NCBI GenBank assembly: GCA_946699065.1
Contig: CAMPDV010000061.1
Location: 744,001 to 808,000 of the forward strand
Direction of reading: 5' to 3'
DNA: 64,000 bases
DNA from: Loxodes magnus
Taxonomy: Eukaryota; Ciliophora; Karyorelictea; Loxodida; Loxodidae
Numbering within the stretch: position 1 is the first letter of the stretch; every line of letters starts with the position of its first letter. The notes below the pieces were generated by a model that had not been told where the DNA came from, did no database searches, and saw only the letters and a list, made by a program, of their open reading frames with translations. The position numbers were made by a program, and so were the translations under genes. Positions 48,840 through 59,803 of the stretch are shown here, in pieces.

Positions 48840-51800
48840 ATAAGAATAAGTCATAAAAATAGGATCAGCAAATGTTAGGGGAGTTAGAAATGCAAAAGAG
48901 GCACTAGACAAATTCATGACTCAAAAAAGTATTCACAAAATGGCAATATAAGAGATTTAGATTGAAGACTAAAAAGATATGCGTAATATAGCAGGATATA
49001 AAAACTTAAGAAATGTGGGGTCAAAAAAGGGAAAAGAGTAGCATTCTATATTAGACGACATATGTAAGAGATCAAAGAAATATAGAATGAAGTCAACCAA
49101 ATGACGCTTTTCGGAGAAGCGAAGTGATGGCCATAGAAATAAGGAGAAAACTGACAGTAATTAATATATATGCACCTATGGCAAATGATAACTAATAATA
49201 TGAGCCATTCTATAACTTAGTGAACGAATTCAAACTTTAAGCAACAGAAAAAGGACTTAATGTAATGATCATAAGAGATTGAAATGCGCACATAGAGTAA
49301 TGAAAACCAAAGAAAACAAACTCAGCTGGAAAGAGAATACTACAGTTCATGGAATAGAATAATTTAATATGTCTAAAACCAACTGAAATAGGTACTTTTT
49401 TTCACTAAAACAGGGAATATAAAGTAGATTATTTTGTAATTGAAGAGATAATGAGAGAAAAGGTGATAAAAAGTGATTTTTATTACTCATACGTAATAAG
49501 GGGACCATAGACCCGGTATTATATAGGTAAAGAATTTAGAAAACCATAAAAGATAGTAAAAATAAATTACCTACTATTAAGGAAAAAAGAGATTTAAGAA
49601 TAATTTGTAAGATTTAGACAAGAAAATGTCTAAGAAGAAGAAATTAATAGCCTAAACAGTACATAAGCTTATAAATGATGAAAGAAAAAGAAATAAGAAG
49701 AAGTTTAAATGGTATGTGGAACAGTTAAAACATAAAATTTTTAAATATATAATACTCAGAAAAAACAAAATAGTGTAATAAAATTTTAGGAAAATGCAGC
49801 AAAAAATTAAAATAAAGGGTAAAGAACAACAAAGAAATAAATGAAAATCAATATAACGAGAAATATAGAAAATACCAAAGAGTAAGACAAGAATACATTT
49901 AATCAAGAAGCAAAGATAAAAGAAACTAGCTTAACCTATTTATAGACAATGTAAATAAAGGAAACCTGACAGAAATGGGGAAGAAACTAAAAAACCTACT
50001 TAATAGAAAAAATAATTAGTGAGCACCCTTATCAAAAGAAAATGTTAAGACTTTAGGAACGAATGATAGTAGCTATATGAAGATGGCGATAATACGATAC
50101 CAACTAAATTCTTAAAAAAGAGACATATAATGATAAACGAATATGAAATTTGAGAAAACATTTATTAATTGGCGAAATAAAAATCAGCAGGACTTGATGA
50201 AATTTAAGTAGGAACGATTTTAGCTGGTGAAAAAAATTAATAGAAATAACTTGCAAAATGATAGCTAAGATGATTTAAGAGGGAATAATACCTTAGAAGA
50301 TGAAACAACAATACATAATATACAAAAAAGGAGGATAGATGAACCTAATGAACTATAGACCAATCTCTTCATTGAATCATGCTTTAAAAATTGTAGACGC
50401 ATGAATTTTCTAGCAATTATAAGGATATTTACATAATAATGAAAGTGAATACTTATATAGTTTCAAAAAAGATAAATCATGTGCACTATAAATCTTCAAT
50501 CTAAGAACAGTATAAGAATGATTAATGCGGAACAAAAAAGATGTTTTTTTAATATTTGTTCATATTAAGAAAACTATAGCTCGGTGCAAACAAAAGATAT
50601 ATGATAAATCCTAAAAGATCTAAAAGTACCGGAATAGATAATTAAACTATTTGCAAACTTCTACTGTGAAGAAGAAATTAAACTGAAAATCAATAATTAA
50701 ATAGCAAAGATATTCGCGACAAATAAAGGGCTAAAACAGGGAAGCATAGCATCGCCAAGACTATTTAACTTGATAATAGCAAGGCTTCTCCATAACTTGG
50801 AAGATTAAAAACTAGGAATCACGATAGACTATAAAAACGAAGAGGGATAAACATAAGAAATATATACAGGATGTTTTGCATAAGCAGATAACCTAGCCTT
50901 AATGAGCGAATAGGAATAATTAGAGGAAGTAATCAAAAATTTAACCTAATGGGCAGAAAAGTACAAGTTGGAAATTGCAGATAAAACAAAATAAATGAAA
51001 TGAAAAGCAGCAGAAAATAGTAACTGAGAAAATATTGGAAATACAATCGAGGTGGGAAATTTAAGGATTGAAAGAGTAAATATCTTTTAGTACTTAGGTC
51101 ATATAATAGAAGAGAACATCAGTTTTGAAAGACACGTGGAGAATAGACTAGAAGCAGCATAAAAGATGTAAACATGAATACTGGGAAAAACAACAAGGAA
51201 TAAGGGATTAACACCATATAATGCAGGAATAATGATAAAAATCTTCGTAAGCTCAATTTTCAGTTGGGACAGAAGTGATCCCATATTGCGAATAATTTGT
51301 AGGAAAACAAGTGATGGAGCAATTAGAAATAATATAGAGAAGATCTTTACGAACAATCATAAATACCCCTTTTTAAGTACAAAATAAGTTAAAATTATTC
51401 AAATATAAAGTTCTCTTCCTTACTTAGGTCGAATTTTAATCCATCTACTTTTTTCCCTTAGTTACCTATTAATCTGCCTTTTATCTCAACGTTTTCAGTC
51501 GTAGATAATTTTCAATATCATAAATTATAGTTCATGTTCTAACATCGGCAATAAATTAGAATTAAAAATTGAGGACAAAAATATATATGTTGATGATAAA
51601 AATAATTGAAAAGGGAAGAAAAACATTAAGTGTGCAATTTGAGAATATAGAGTATATAGAAGATAGAGAAAGAACGTAGTAAATGATAATAACATTACAA
51701 TATAGAAAAACATGATTTGATGGGTGTGTAGTAGGATCACCCAACTACCTGTAATGAGAGGAATATCTAGTTCGAAAGAAATTATAGACAAGAACTTACA

Positions 51801-52290
51801 TATAAAGGCAAGAAAGGCTATTAATTTGCTTATCTCAGCTTTTAATGATTCCTGTATGTATACTTCAATTGATTTCTATTCGAGCTTATTCTGGCAAAAA
51901 CTTATAATATTTCTACTTTATCATATGGTAATAAGCTATTAATTAACTAGAATCTGATATAGGAAAACTCTTTGCACATAATAGTAACTAAAAACATAAA
52001 AGATGTTTTATTTCAATGGGAGAAATAATGACAATCAACTTGTGATTTCAAACCAACTTCTTATTGAGAACTATATCGAAGAAAAAATAAGAAAAGAACT
52101 TTGATAAGAAGCTACTTTATGATAAAGGGATATGACGATGCATAGATATTCAGAAAATAACTTGAAAGAATATAGAAATTTACAAAAATAAACTATACTA
52201 AACTTAACAAGGAATATAGGAAAGAAATAATCTCAATCTTTAAGTTGGGAACTCATTCTTTAGTTTTCAATTTGACTTACATTTGCATCA
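48840..52290 (+). pseudogene. LINE ORF2: AP-endonuclease plus reverse transcriptase, multiple frameshifts
   Basis: Endonuclease part: KIGSANVRGVRNAKEALDKF, MAIQEIQIEDQKDM, LTVINIYAPMANDN, NVMIIRDWNAHIE (family GDFNAHIG) and VIKSDFYYSYVI (family SDH, catalytic His lost). RT part: KSAGLDEIQ (family KSPGPDGI), MNYRPISSLNHALKIVDAW, VFLIFVHIKKTIARC (family FIDFKKAFD, first catalytic Asp gone), ATNKGLKQGSIASPRLFNLI, and FAQADNLALMS where FADD is expected. Then YLGHIIEENISFERHVENRL. The C-terminal region includes NKEYRKEIISIFKLGTHSLV at about 52240. Several frame changes lie between these blocks, so it is a non-functional copy. Confidence 0.85.
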
Positions 52291-53192
52291 TTAACCAACA
52301 TACTTAGATATGACGATTATTAACTTTAATAAAATTAAATGTCTTAATTAGTTTAAAAGCTTACTGAAAAAACATTTTTATTAAAGTGAATGGATCAAAG
52401 TCTGTTTGTTCTCTTAAATTTTTTAATCTTCTTTAATTTTAAACCTTTTAAAGTCAAATTTTATTAGATATTGGAGATTTCAGACTAAGTGACTTTTATC
52501 AAATATTTCTGTTTTAATTTTTGAAAATAAAACTCTCAAGTTTTTTCATTCTTTTAGTTATTTCAGTTCTTTAAATTTCTTATCAAATATTTACTTAATT
52601 AGTCCTAATCAATTTTAGCACTTAAGTTAGTGATTAGACTTCCTTTATTTAATCGGATAAAGATTAATACCATAGCTATTCTTCTATTAATATTTAATTT
52701 CGAACAGTTACTTCATCGAGTACGTTGTTTCTAAGCTCAGTTAATAATTTGTACCCCTAATCTTATTCTCTCTGAAAGATTGTAGATTATCTCATCCTAT
52801 TTACTGATAAATCTTCATTTTCTTAATACTCAGAAATGGATTCAATTTTTGTTTAGCTATTGAAGTATTATCTTAGTTTCCTTGTAATCGTTTGTCTTTA
52901 TATGATGATAAAGGTTAGTGAATTATGGCTTTTCTTCTTATCTGGCTTATTTTATAGCTTTTTTGCTAATTTTTTGATGTTTTGTTACTTTCTACTTCGT
53001 AGAGTTCTTCTAATCATTTTTTATTTTGAATCTTATAATTCTAGTTTCTATATATAGCTTAATTTATAAATACTTTACATCAACTAGATTGTGTTAATTT
53101 GCCACTTTCGATCCAATTTATAGCTAATTTGGTTCTAATTTTATGATCTAGAATTTAAATATTTTATTTATGCAATTATTTATTTCGAGAAT
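52291..53192. other. AT/T-rich DNA after the LINE
   Basis: Nothing firm. The Leu/Phe-rich plus frame at 52860-53057 is low-complexity and not supported as a gene. Confidence 0.35.
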
Positions 53193-53471
53193 ATGGGAAA
53201 AAAAAGCACTTACAGTGCTGAACCCTCTTAACAGTCATTTGATAGAAATAAAGAAATTATCTGTTTATCGTTTTCTACAAGCAGGGACTCTCATGTGAAT
53301 AGATCGAATACTCCATTAGGAATTAATGAGTTTCGCAATTATTATTAAAGATGGTTAAAAGCTAATTTATTTGAATACAAATATTAGTTCATTTGATATT
53401 AAGACTTATTAGTTATTATAAAAGAACAAGTTATATCTAATTTATAGATGCAAATCTACTTTTTAAAGTGA
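53193..53471 (+). CDS. Small unrecognised protein, 92 residues
   Basis: The frame MGKKSTYSAEPSQQSFDRNK then EIICLSFSTSRDSHVNRSNT, PLGINEFRNYYQRWLKANL, ending with TGA after MQIYFLK. The first 60 residues have clearly non-random composition and the region is richer in GC. Possibly the first exon of a longer gene, since the C-terminal 25 residues are AT-driven. There is no counterpart upstream of K1. Function unknown. Confidence 0.5.
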
Positions 53472-53516
53472 AAATACCAATAAGAGATTTTGAATAAGTT
53501 AGTAATTAAATAGAAG

Positions 53517-53690
53517 GATATAATAAATATAGAGATAAACCTAATAAATCTGATAAGCTATACTTTCCTTGAAGGTAATTCGAATTCCTATCAAATAGTT
53601 CTAGCTCTGCTATAATAATCCTTGCTCTGTTTTAAAGCAAAAGGATAAAAAATTATTAAGATATAAATGAAAATTAGATACTTGAATATT
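53517..53690 (-). pseudogene. Decayed gene, copy 2, upstream of K2
   Basis: Partner of 42165-42345. The minus-strand reading gives DYYSRARTI, then after a one-base break RNSNYLQGKYSLSDLLGLSL. It marks the upstream edge of the duplicated block around K2. See copy 1 for the coding evidence. Confidence 0.4.
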
Positions 53691-54656
53691 TAGTCTTTCT
53701 ATTCCTAAAGAAGAGATTAGATATCTTCCTGAGATTTTAACTCTTTTTGAATTAATTTAGAGAAAAAGAAAATAAAACTAATCTCAAAACCAAGAATGTA
53801 GGTAATTTATATACAATGAAGTATCTGAAATAAGACAGAAGCTGAATAAAATAACTCTTTTATTAAAGTGAATAATCATTTAAGAGTGTAGATAGCACTG
53901 ATTGTTATTAGTTTAAAATAAGAAGTTAGAGAATTAAAGGAAAATAAAAAGAAATTATAATCTTAATATAAATGCTTTCTATATACAAACTAGGAAAAAA
54001 GAAAGAATTCATTAGCAGATTTTGTGTATGAAATCGATGGAAATTAAATAAATGAAACTTTTATAAATTACTAAACATAATTTTTATTAAGGAAAACCTA
54101 AGATGAAATGATAAAGAGGTAGCTTAATGTATAATTGAAGAAATAATAAAAGATAGAAAAAAATAGTATTAAAGATAAAAATTAATTTGAATAGAGTTTA
54201 TGACATTTTAAAGTTAAACTATAACTATAAGAGATTATATGAGTAAAGATCAATGAAGATGAGTTTGGACTTATTAGTTTGAAGTAGATAAACCGAAAAT
54301 AATTTAAATTATTAGAAGTAGTGAAGTTGCAGACTAGTAGATCTCAAGAAGATTTTGAATAATAAATCTGAATGTAGTAACGAAAAAAAATCCTTAAAGC
54401 TTATTTGATTATTGTTTTTTCTAAAATCTTTTAATGGTTATTTAAATAAAAAATTTTGCTGATTATTTATTTAAGCAAACCATTTTAAATACCTGGATCA
54501 GATTTGCTTTAAACTATAAGTGCATATTTAAACCTATTTCGTATATTTATTTATAAAAAATAACTAATAGTCTGATTACATTTGAATATCCATAACTATT
54601 TCCGATCTATTCTGTTAATTTTAGTTAATTTAATCTTTTTTCTAGAGAATATTAAA
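53691..54656. other. K2 upstream region
   Basis: To about 54390 similarity with the K1 side is patchy. The final 260 bases before the start codon are almost identical to those of K1. Confidence 0.6.
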
Positions 54657-56393
54657 ATGAAAGGTTTTGAAATCGCTAATTCAAGGCTAACTAAAACCTA
54701 AGAATTAGGATAAGGAACTTATGGTACTGTTTGATAGGGAACATGGGACATTACAACTGATGTTGCCATTAAAGTTTTAAATAAGCTAGAAATAACAACA
54801 TCTTCTATTGAAAATTTTAAGAAAGAGATAGAAATTATGTATAAATTAAATCATCCAAATATTGTTAAATGTTATGGTTATAGCTCTGATCCACTTAGCT
54901 TAGTAATGGAACTTATGAGCTAATCTCTTAATGTTTATCTTGCAAACTAAGAGAATATAATTCCCTGGGAAAGAAGAGTAAAAATTAGCTTAGATATAGT
55001 ATCTGGACTAAAATTCATTCATGAAAGTAAATTAGTACATAGAGATTTAAAAGGGGCAAATGTACTTTTAGATGGATCATTCAGAGCGAAAATTACTGAT
55101 TTTGGTCTTACACGTGAAAAATAAGGATCTAAAACAGTTAACACTCTTAAGGCATCGGGAACTGTAAGATGAATGGCTCCTGAGTTAATGGAAAGAGAAC
55201 CTTCTTTCAATTATTAATCTGACATATTCGCATTAGGTGTGACATTTTGGGAAATCGCTTCCAGAAAAATTCCATTTGCTAAATCATTTGATGCATTTAT
55301 AATTAGAACTATTTGTGATGGTTAAAGAGAATAAATACCTGAAGATTGTCCAGCATAATTTGCGGAAATTATAGAAGGATGTTGGAAACAAAATCATAAA
55401 GAAAGACTTACATTAGATCAAATTCAAGAAAAACTAGTAAACTTCTATTTGGATCTTAATCCTTAACATAAACCTCAAGTTTCTACATTTCTTTAGCCAG
55501 AAAATGCAAGCTAAGTAAACATGATAGCAGAGAAGATTTGTTAAGATTAAATAAGTACTATTAATGAAGCTTTTAAGCAAAATACACCTATATTTTAATT
55601 TTAGAAAATTTCTACTATTAAATGAAAATGAGGTTTATAAAAGACTTATGTAAATACTAGTTAAGCATTTGAAGAAAAGGATCTTGAATGATTCTTTTTT
55701 ATTTAGTTTTATTGTGCTTAAGTTGAACAAATTTAAGAAGAAACTCTCGTGTATTCTGGAGGAATTAATAAAGATTAAGACAAGTTTTTATTACAATACT
55801 AAGATTCTTATGAAGAATTTAAGATGAACAATTAAAGACATTCACATAGAACTAGCTCCAATAAAAAGGATAAAATATATATAATATCAGGTACTCTACT
55901 TTAAAACTAAACTTACAATGATGTTCCATGATGTGAAGTATTCAACTTACAAACTAAAACTTTTACTAGTATTAATAGAATTAATACTTCAGTTGAATTT
56001 TTTGGTTGTGATCAGTATGATACAAATTTGTACGTCTTTGGAGGTCATAATAACCAAGAAAATCAGAATTAAGACAAAATTTAAATTTACGATTCTGTGC
56101 AAGACTAATGAAGTGATTTCAACAAAGTCCTTCTGAGTAAAAATACTACTACTGCAATCTTTATACCCTAGAAAAGCTATTTCTTAATTTATCGTAATGG
56201 AAGTTATGACAATGATTGTATATTCGATAAGTAAACTGTGATTTAGAGAAAATCATAATATACTGGAGAAAATTAATTTGAGAATGATTATACTCAGCCC
56301 ATTTTAAGTGGAGAATAAGTTTACTAGTTCGACAATTAAAGTAACTTGCACATCTATGACATAAATAGTGAAGTATGGAATAGGATAGATTGA
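54657..56393 (+). CDS. Protein kinase with C-terminal kelch-like repeats (K2)
   Basis: 578 residues, the close paralogue of K1. The kinase domain is complete and nearly identical at the N-terminus (LGQGTYGTVWQGTW, VAIKVLNKLE, HRDLKGANVLLDGSF, DFGLTRE, SGTVRWMAPEL). The changes near the activation loop (LTREKQGSKTVNTLKASG versus K1 LSRQNQGSRTVNTHKSTG) and at FAKSFDAF versus FPASHDAF could alter specificity. K2 lacks the 125-residue insert of K1 that carries the second PEDC...WKQN block, going from ENASQVNMIAEKICQD almost directly to TSQAFEEKDLEWFF. The kelch-type C-terminus is conserved (LVYSGGINKDQDKFLLQYQD, WCEVFNLQTKTFTSI, LYVFGGHNNQENQNQ). Ends WNRID then TGA. About seven TGA codons are read as Trp. 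Confidence 0.93.
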
Positions 56394-56445
56394 GGAGAAT
56401 TATGAACTTAAAAATACTTATTAATTTCCAATTAAAAGTAAATTT

Positions 56446-57279
56446 CTATTATAACTAAAACTTATCTTCTTAAATAACTTCTTTCATTAATAAATAGCAT
56501 ATCAGGTGTTAAAGCATATGCAATCTTTATAATATTTAACATTTTACAGATTCTTAATAAAGTTCTATAATCAAATCAGCTTATTTAATTTTAAGTTATA
56601 TGGTAATAATAAATTATATAGGTCTATCAATTTCTATTTTGAATCCTTTATAAATAAAAGTGGTAAAAAATAAGATTAAGTTAGAAATAGCTTTATCAAT
56701 AGATATACTAATAATAACTTAATTTAAAAGCAAGATAATTTCTTTCTATTCGTGATTATCGATTTATAAAGCAAAAATTAGACTTGTGGGATATATTATA
56801 GTTACACTATCTTTTAGTTATTAATAAAAGAGTCAATTAAGTTAGATGCCAAAAATTTAAATTCGATGAATATTTGTATAGCACTCGTAGTTGTTCTTTA
56901 ACTGATTAAATCTCTACTTTATAACAGTTTAAAAGCATAGAGATATAAAAGAATTTATCAAAGGAAAAAGAGTTGAAAAAAGATTAAGCAGACAGTTAAG
57001 AAAAAAGTAGAAAGTTGAAGATTTATACTAAAACCTTTTAATATAAAGAAATAAACAATAATGAAGAAAATAAAAAAGAATTAAAAAAATTTAATTTTGA
57101 TTTAAATTCTAATTATATAGCTACCTTAGTAGCTTTTTAATTTAGTAACTAACATTACACATAAAAGTTTAGATATATCATTGTTTTTTTAATTTTACTA
57201 AGACTTAAAACATTTTCTAGTGGAAAAAATTAAATTGAAATGCAAGTTCGTTAATATACATGATGATGAAATTCTTCTT
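56446..57279. other. AT-rich spacer
   Basis: Lies between the K2 block and the 3' end of a minus-strand gene. Nothing recognised. Confidence 0.4.
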
Positions 57280-59622
57280 TCACTAAATTTGATTTATACT
57301 TATTTATGAATTTCTTACTAGAATCTATTTTGAATTTTCAAAGCTCTAAGTCTAACAAAGCACATAACTTAATAAGTTATTACTTTATCATTTTGTTGAT
57401 TTTTTCCTTAAGCAACTTAAGATTTACGAACTTTAAAATCTAGGTAATATTAATCTTATATTTTATCCAGTTGCTAGATTTCTTAAATTAATTTGCTTTA
57501 TGAATGGATTTCTATCAAATGATTTATTCTTAAAATTAATTATACTTAGTCAAATAATTTATTAGCAAGTAGCTTATTTATATGGTTTATAAAAAGATTA
57601 AAGATTGTTATATGTAAATATATTTACATTCCTACGTTTATTCTCTAAACTTAGTGAATTATCAACATAATTATTCAAATAGACTTGTATTACAATTCTT
57701 TAGACTGCAAGAATTATTAGCTGTCCACTTATATTTCCAAGCATTATCACTTATTTTAAGATTGAGCGAATTTTTGTTTAATCTTTAATTAAATCATTTT
57801 AGTCTTAGTCCATTTGATTTTATCAGCACTGCTTTAGAATTTGATTCAAATATTATTAAGCTTTGCGTTAAATTTAAGATCTAACAAGTTACTTTCAGCT
57901 TTTATATTAAATAAGTATTTATAGGTAAGTTAAATAAATGAGACTCTAGAAGAACTTGGAAGAGTGGTAGAGGAAAAGTGATTATAAAGGTTATTTTAAG
58001 CATCTTTGCTTTATAATTTTAAAAGCGAATTTTTAAGTTTTATCTTTAAATATAAGCTTGAGTACAAAAATTAATTACAGTAATAATATTTTTTCTCTTT
58101 TTTAAACCTTCTTAAATAATAGCACCGAAACTAACTTTAAACTTTTAGACCTAAAAGTAATTCTATGATTACTTGTCCTTAAAAAGATAAAATATAAGAG
58201 ATTCTTCTTTTTCTCTTTCCAAGAATTAATTTTTCCTATTCTATCTTCCTATAAATTCAGATATAATTAAGCACTCAGATCCCTTTGAATTTTGATAAAG
58301 TGTCTAAGCCTTCTAGTAGAAACTTTTTTAGAACTACTTCAAATAACTTTTTAATCTCCTATTAATTCAAAAAATTATAGAAAATTAGGTCTTAATTTTG
58401 ACTAAAAACGAATGAGTTTTTCAAATAAGATGAATAGTTTTCTTTTTATTTATAACTTTATACTAAATAGTAGCTAGTCAGCAAAGAATCCAAATCGAGG
58501 CTTTGATAAATCAGAGTAAAATTTTAAGTTCATAAGCTTATAAGAAAAAAGGTTTACTTCGATGAAATTATTTATTCATAAGGCTGAAGATATCTAGATC
58601 CTTCTTTTACTTAAGAAGAAAGATAAAGAAACTATTTTAGATAAATCTATTCTCTCAAGCTTGGATTTATATAATTTTATCTTATAATTTTATCTAAATT
58701 TAAGTATTTGATTTAATAAGCTATCTATATCTTTTATTTTTTATCAATTTTATCACTACTAATTAACAAAAATTAGTATAAATCTCTTTTATAACTGAAA
58801 CTTGTCTTAACACTCTTTGTTGTTTGCTTAAACTAGCCTTTCCTGCATATAAAGCAATGACTTAATATTTACTAAATTTTATTTTTTATTCTCTTCATAT
58901 TAAGAAATCAACGTATGCTTTTAGTTCTAAAATTTGAATTAACTTTCTACTCTAGTTCTTTTCGGATATTTCTTTTACCTTCATTTAATTAATAAGTTCT
59001 CACTTAAATATAAAAAGCTTTAAATCCTCTTGAGTTATACTTTTCTTTAACTTTTTATTATTTTATAGATTTTTTTCTTTTAAATTTCATTCATTTCAAA
59101 CATAAAAATAAGCCTTTTTTTTATTCTTGAAAACTTAAATCATGAGTATCTCTAGATAATGAATATCTCTCTTTCTATATATCTTCTTATATTTTATCTC
59201 CTCTTCTTAAACTAAAATCCTACTATCACTTTCTTTTTCGTGAGAAAATCCCTAATATTAGATTTTTTTTTCCAAATATGAAATATACCTTATTTGTGAT
59301 TATAAACTTAGCTAACTTTAAAATTAAAGCATTAGACTTAACTTATTTCTATCATACATTTAATATTAATGTTTTATAACTTCCTATATTCTTCCAAAAC
59401 AAACTAGGAGAACTCAATTATGAACCTTAAATCAAAATACTTTAAGGATGCTAACTAAAATTAGCCTCTTTAATATATAGATATAATTAGTTGTGTTTAC
59501 TCTATCTTATATTATTCCATTTTGCTAGTTGTAAGTATCTTTATGTATAACTTCTTTTAGTATTGCTTTGATTTCAGGAATAACTATTTAACTAGCAATA
59601 CAGTTGAATTGTATTTAGACAT
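57280..59622 (-). CDS. Large minus-strand coding region, same family as 61629-64000
   Basis: Over 2.3 kb the minus strand is purine-rich and protein-like, from about MSKYNSTVLLVKQ or MEQYKIEQTQLIIS at the start to a TGA after NQIQ at 57280. One frame is open throughout (FQLASLKYFDLRFIIEFSQ, NIRDFLTKKKVIVGFQFKK, YEENKKQNLVNIKSLLYMQE). In places a different frame is clearly better, for example FKVSFGAIIQEGLKKRKNI at about 58100, and QQFLQSKELQ at 57700, which aligns with the FLQ motif of the 39.8 and 62.1 kb relatives. So the gene is real in outline but the exon/frame structure is not solved. Probably a large, partly membrane-embedded protein. Its start is 181 bp from that of K3, in divergent orientation. 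Confidence 0.45.
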
Positions 59623-59803
59623 GGAAGTTTCCTTACTTTTCCTCAGGTGGCTAATTTAATAAACTTTCTGACTTTTATTTTAATAGTTTTGCTTCAAATT
59701 TCTTCTTCTTCAGTTATATAAATTTTATTTCTCAAAATTACTTAAAAATCAGAGTTTAACTATCATTTTGATATTCTCAAACAATTAAATTTAAATATTC
59801 GAT
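59623..59803. promoter_or_regulatory. Shared divergent promoter region, K3 / minus-strand gene
   Basis: At most 181 bp separate the two putative start codons, so both promoters must sit here or overlap the 5' ends. AT-rich; no specific motif can be named. Confidence 0.4.

Larger units (their letters stand above)
47030..52290 (+). mobile_element. Non-LTR retrotransposon copy B (APE-type LINE), near full length, dead
   Basis: Layout 5' to 3': leader shared with copy A, ORF1 with coiled/basic region and CCHC knuckle, a Glu/Lys/Gln-rich linker, AP-endonuclease-like domain, reverse transcriptase, and a C-terminal region with an FKLGTHSL-type segment. This is the order of the L1/I/Jockey group of LINEs. 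Both ORFs are written in the host code (TAA/TAG for Gln, TGA for Trp), so it has lived in this genome a long time. ORF2 has many frame breaks and mutated catalytic residues. The 3' hairpin seen in copies A and C was not found, so the 3' end is diverged, truncated or from a different subfamily. Confidence 0.88.
53517..56445. repeat. Segmental duplication, copy 2 (K2 block)
   Basis: Partner of 42170-45133, in direct orientation. It is shorter mainly because it lacks the internal insert found in the K1 coding sequence. Confidence 0.85.

Noticed and set aside
47759-49906. Minus-strand Leu/Phe-rich ORFs in the LINE
   Set aside because: They are antisense shadows of the purine-rich LINE ORFs.
51525-51942. 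Hydrophobic ORFs on both strands
   Set aside because: They overlap the C-terminal part of LINE ORF2; the plus-strand reading with the altered code fits the element better.
55019-55210. Minus-strand ORF in K2
   Set aside because: Reverse shadow of the kinase catalytic loop region.
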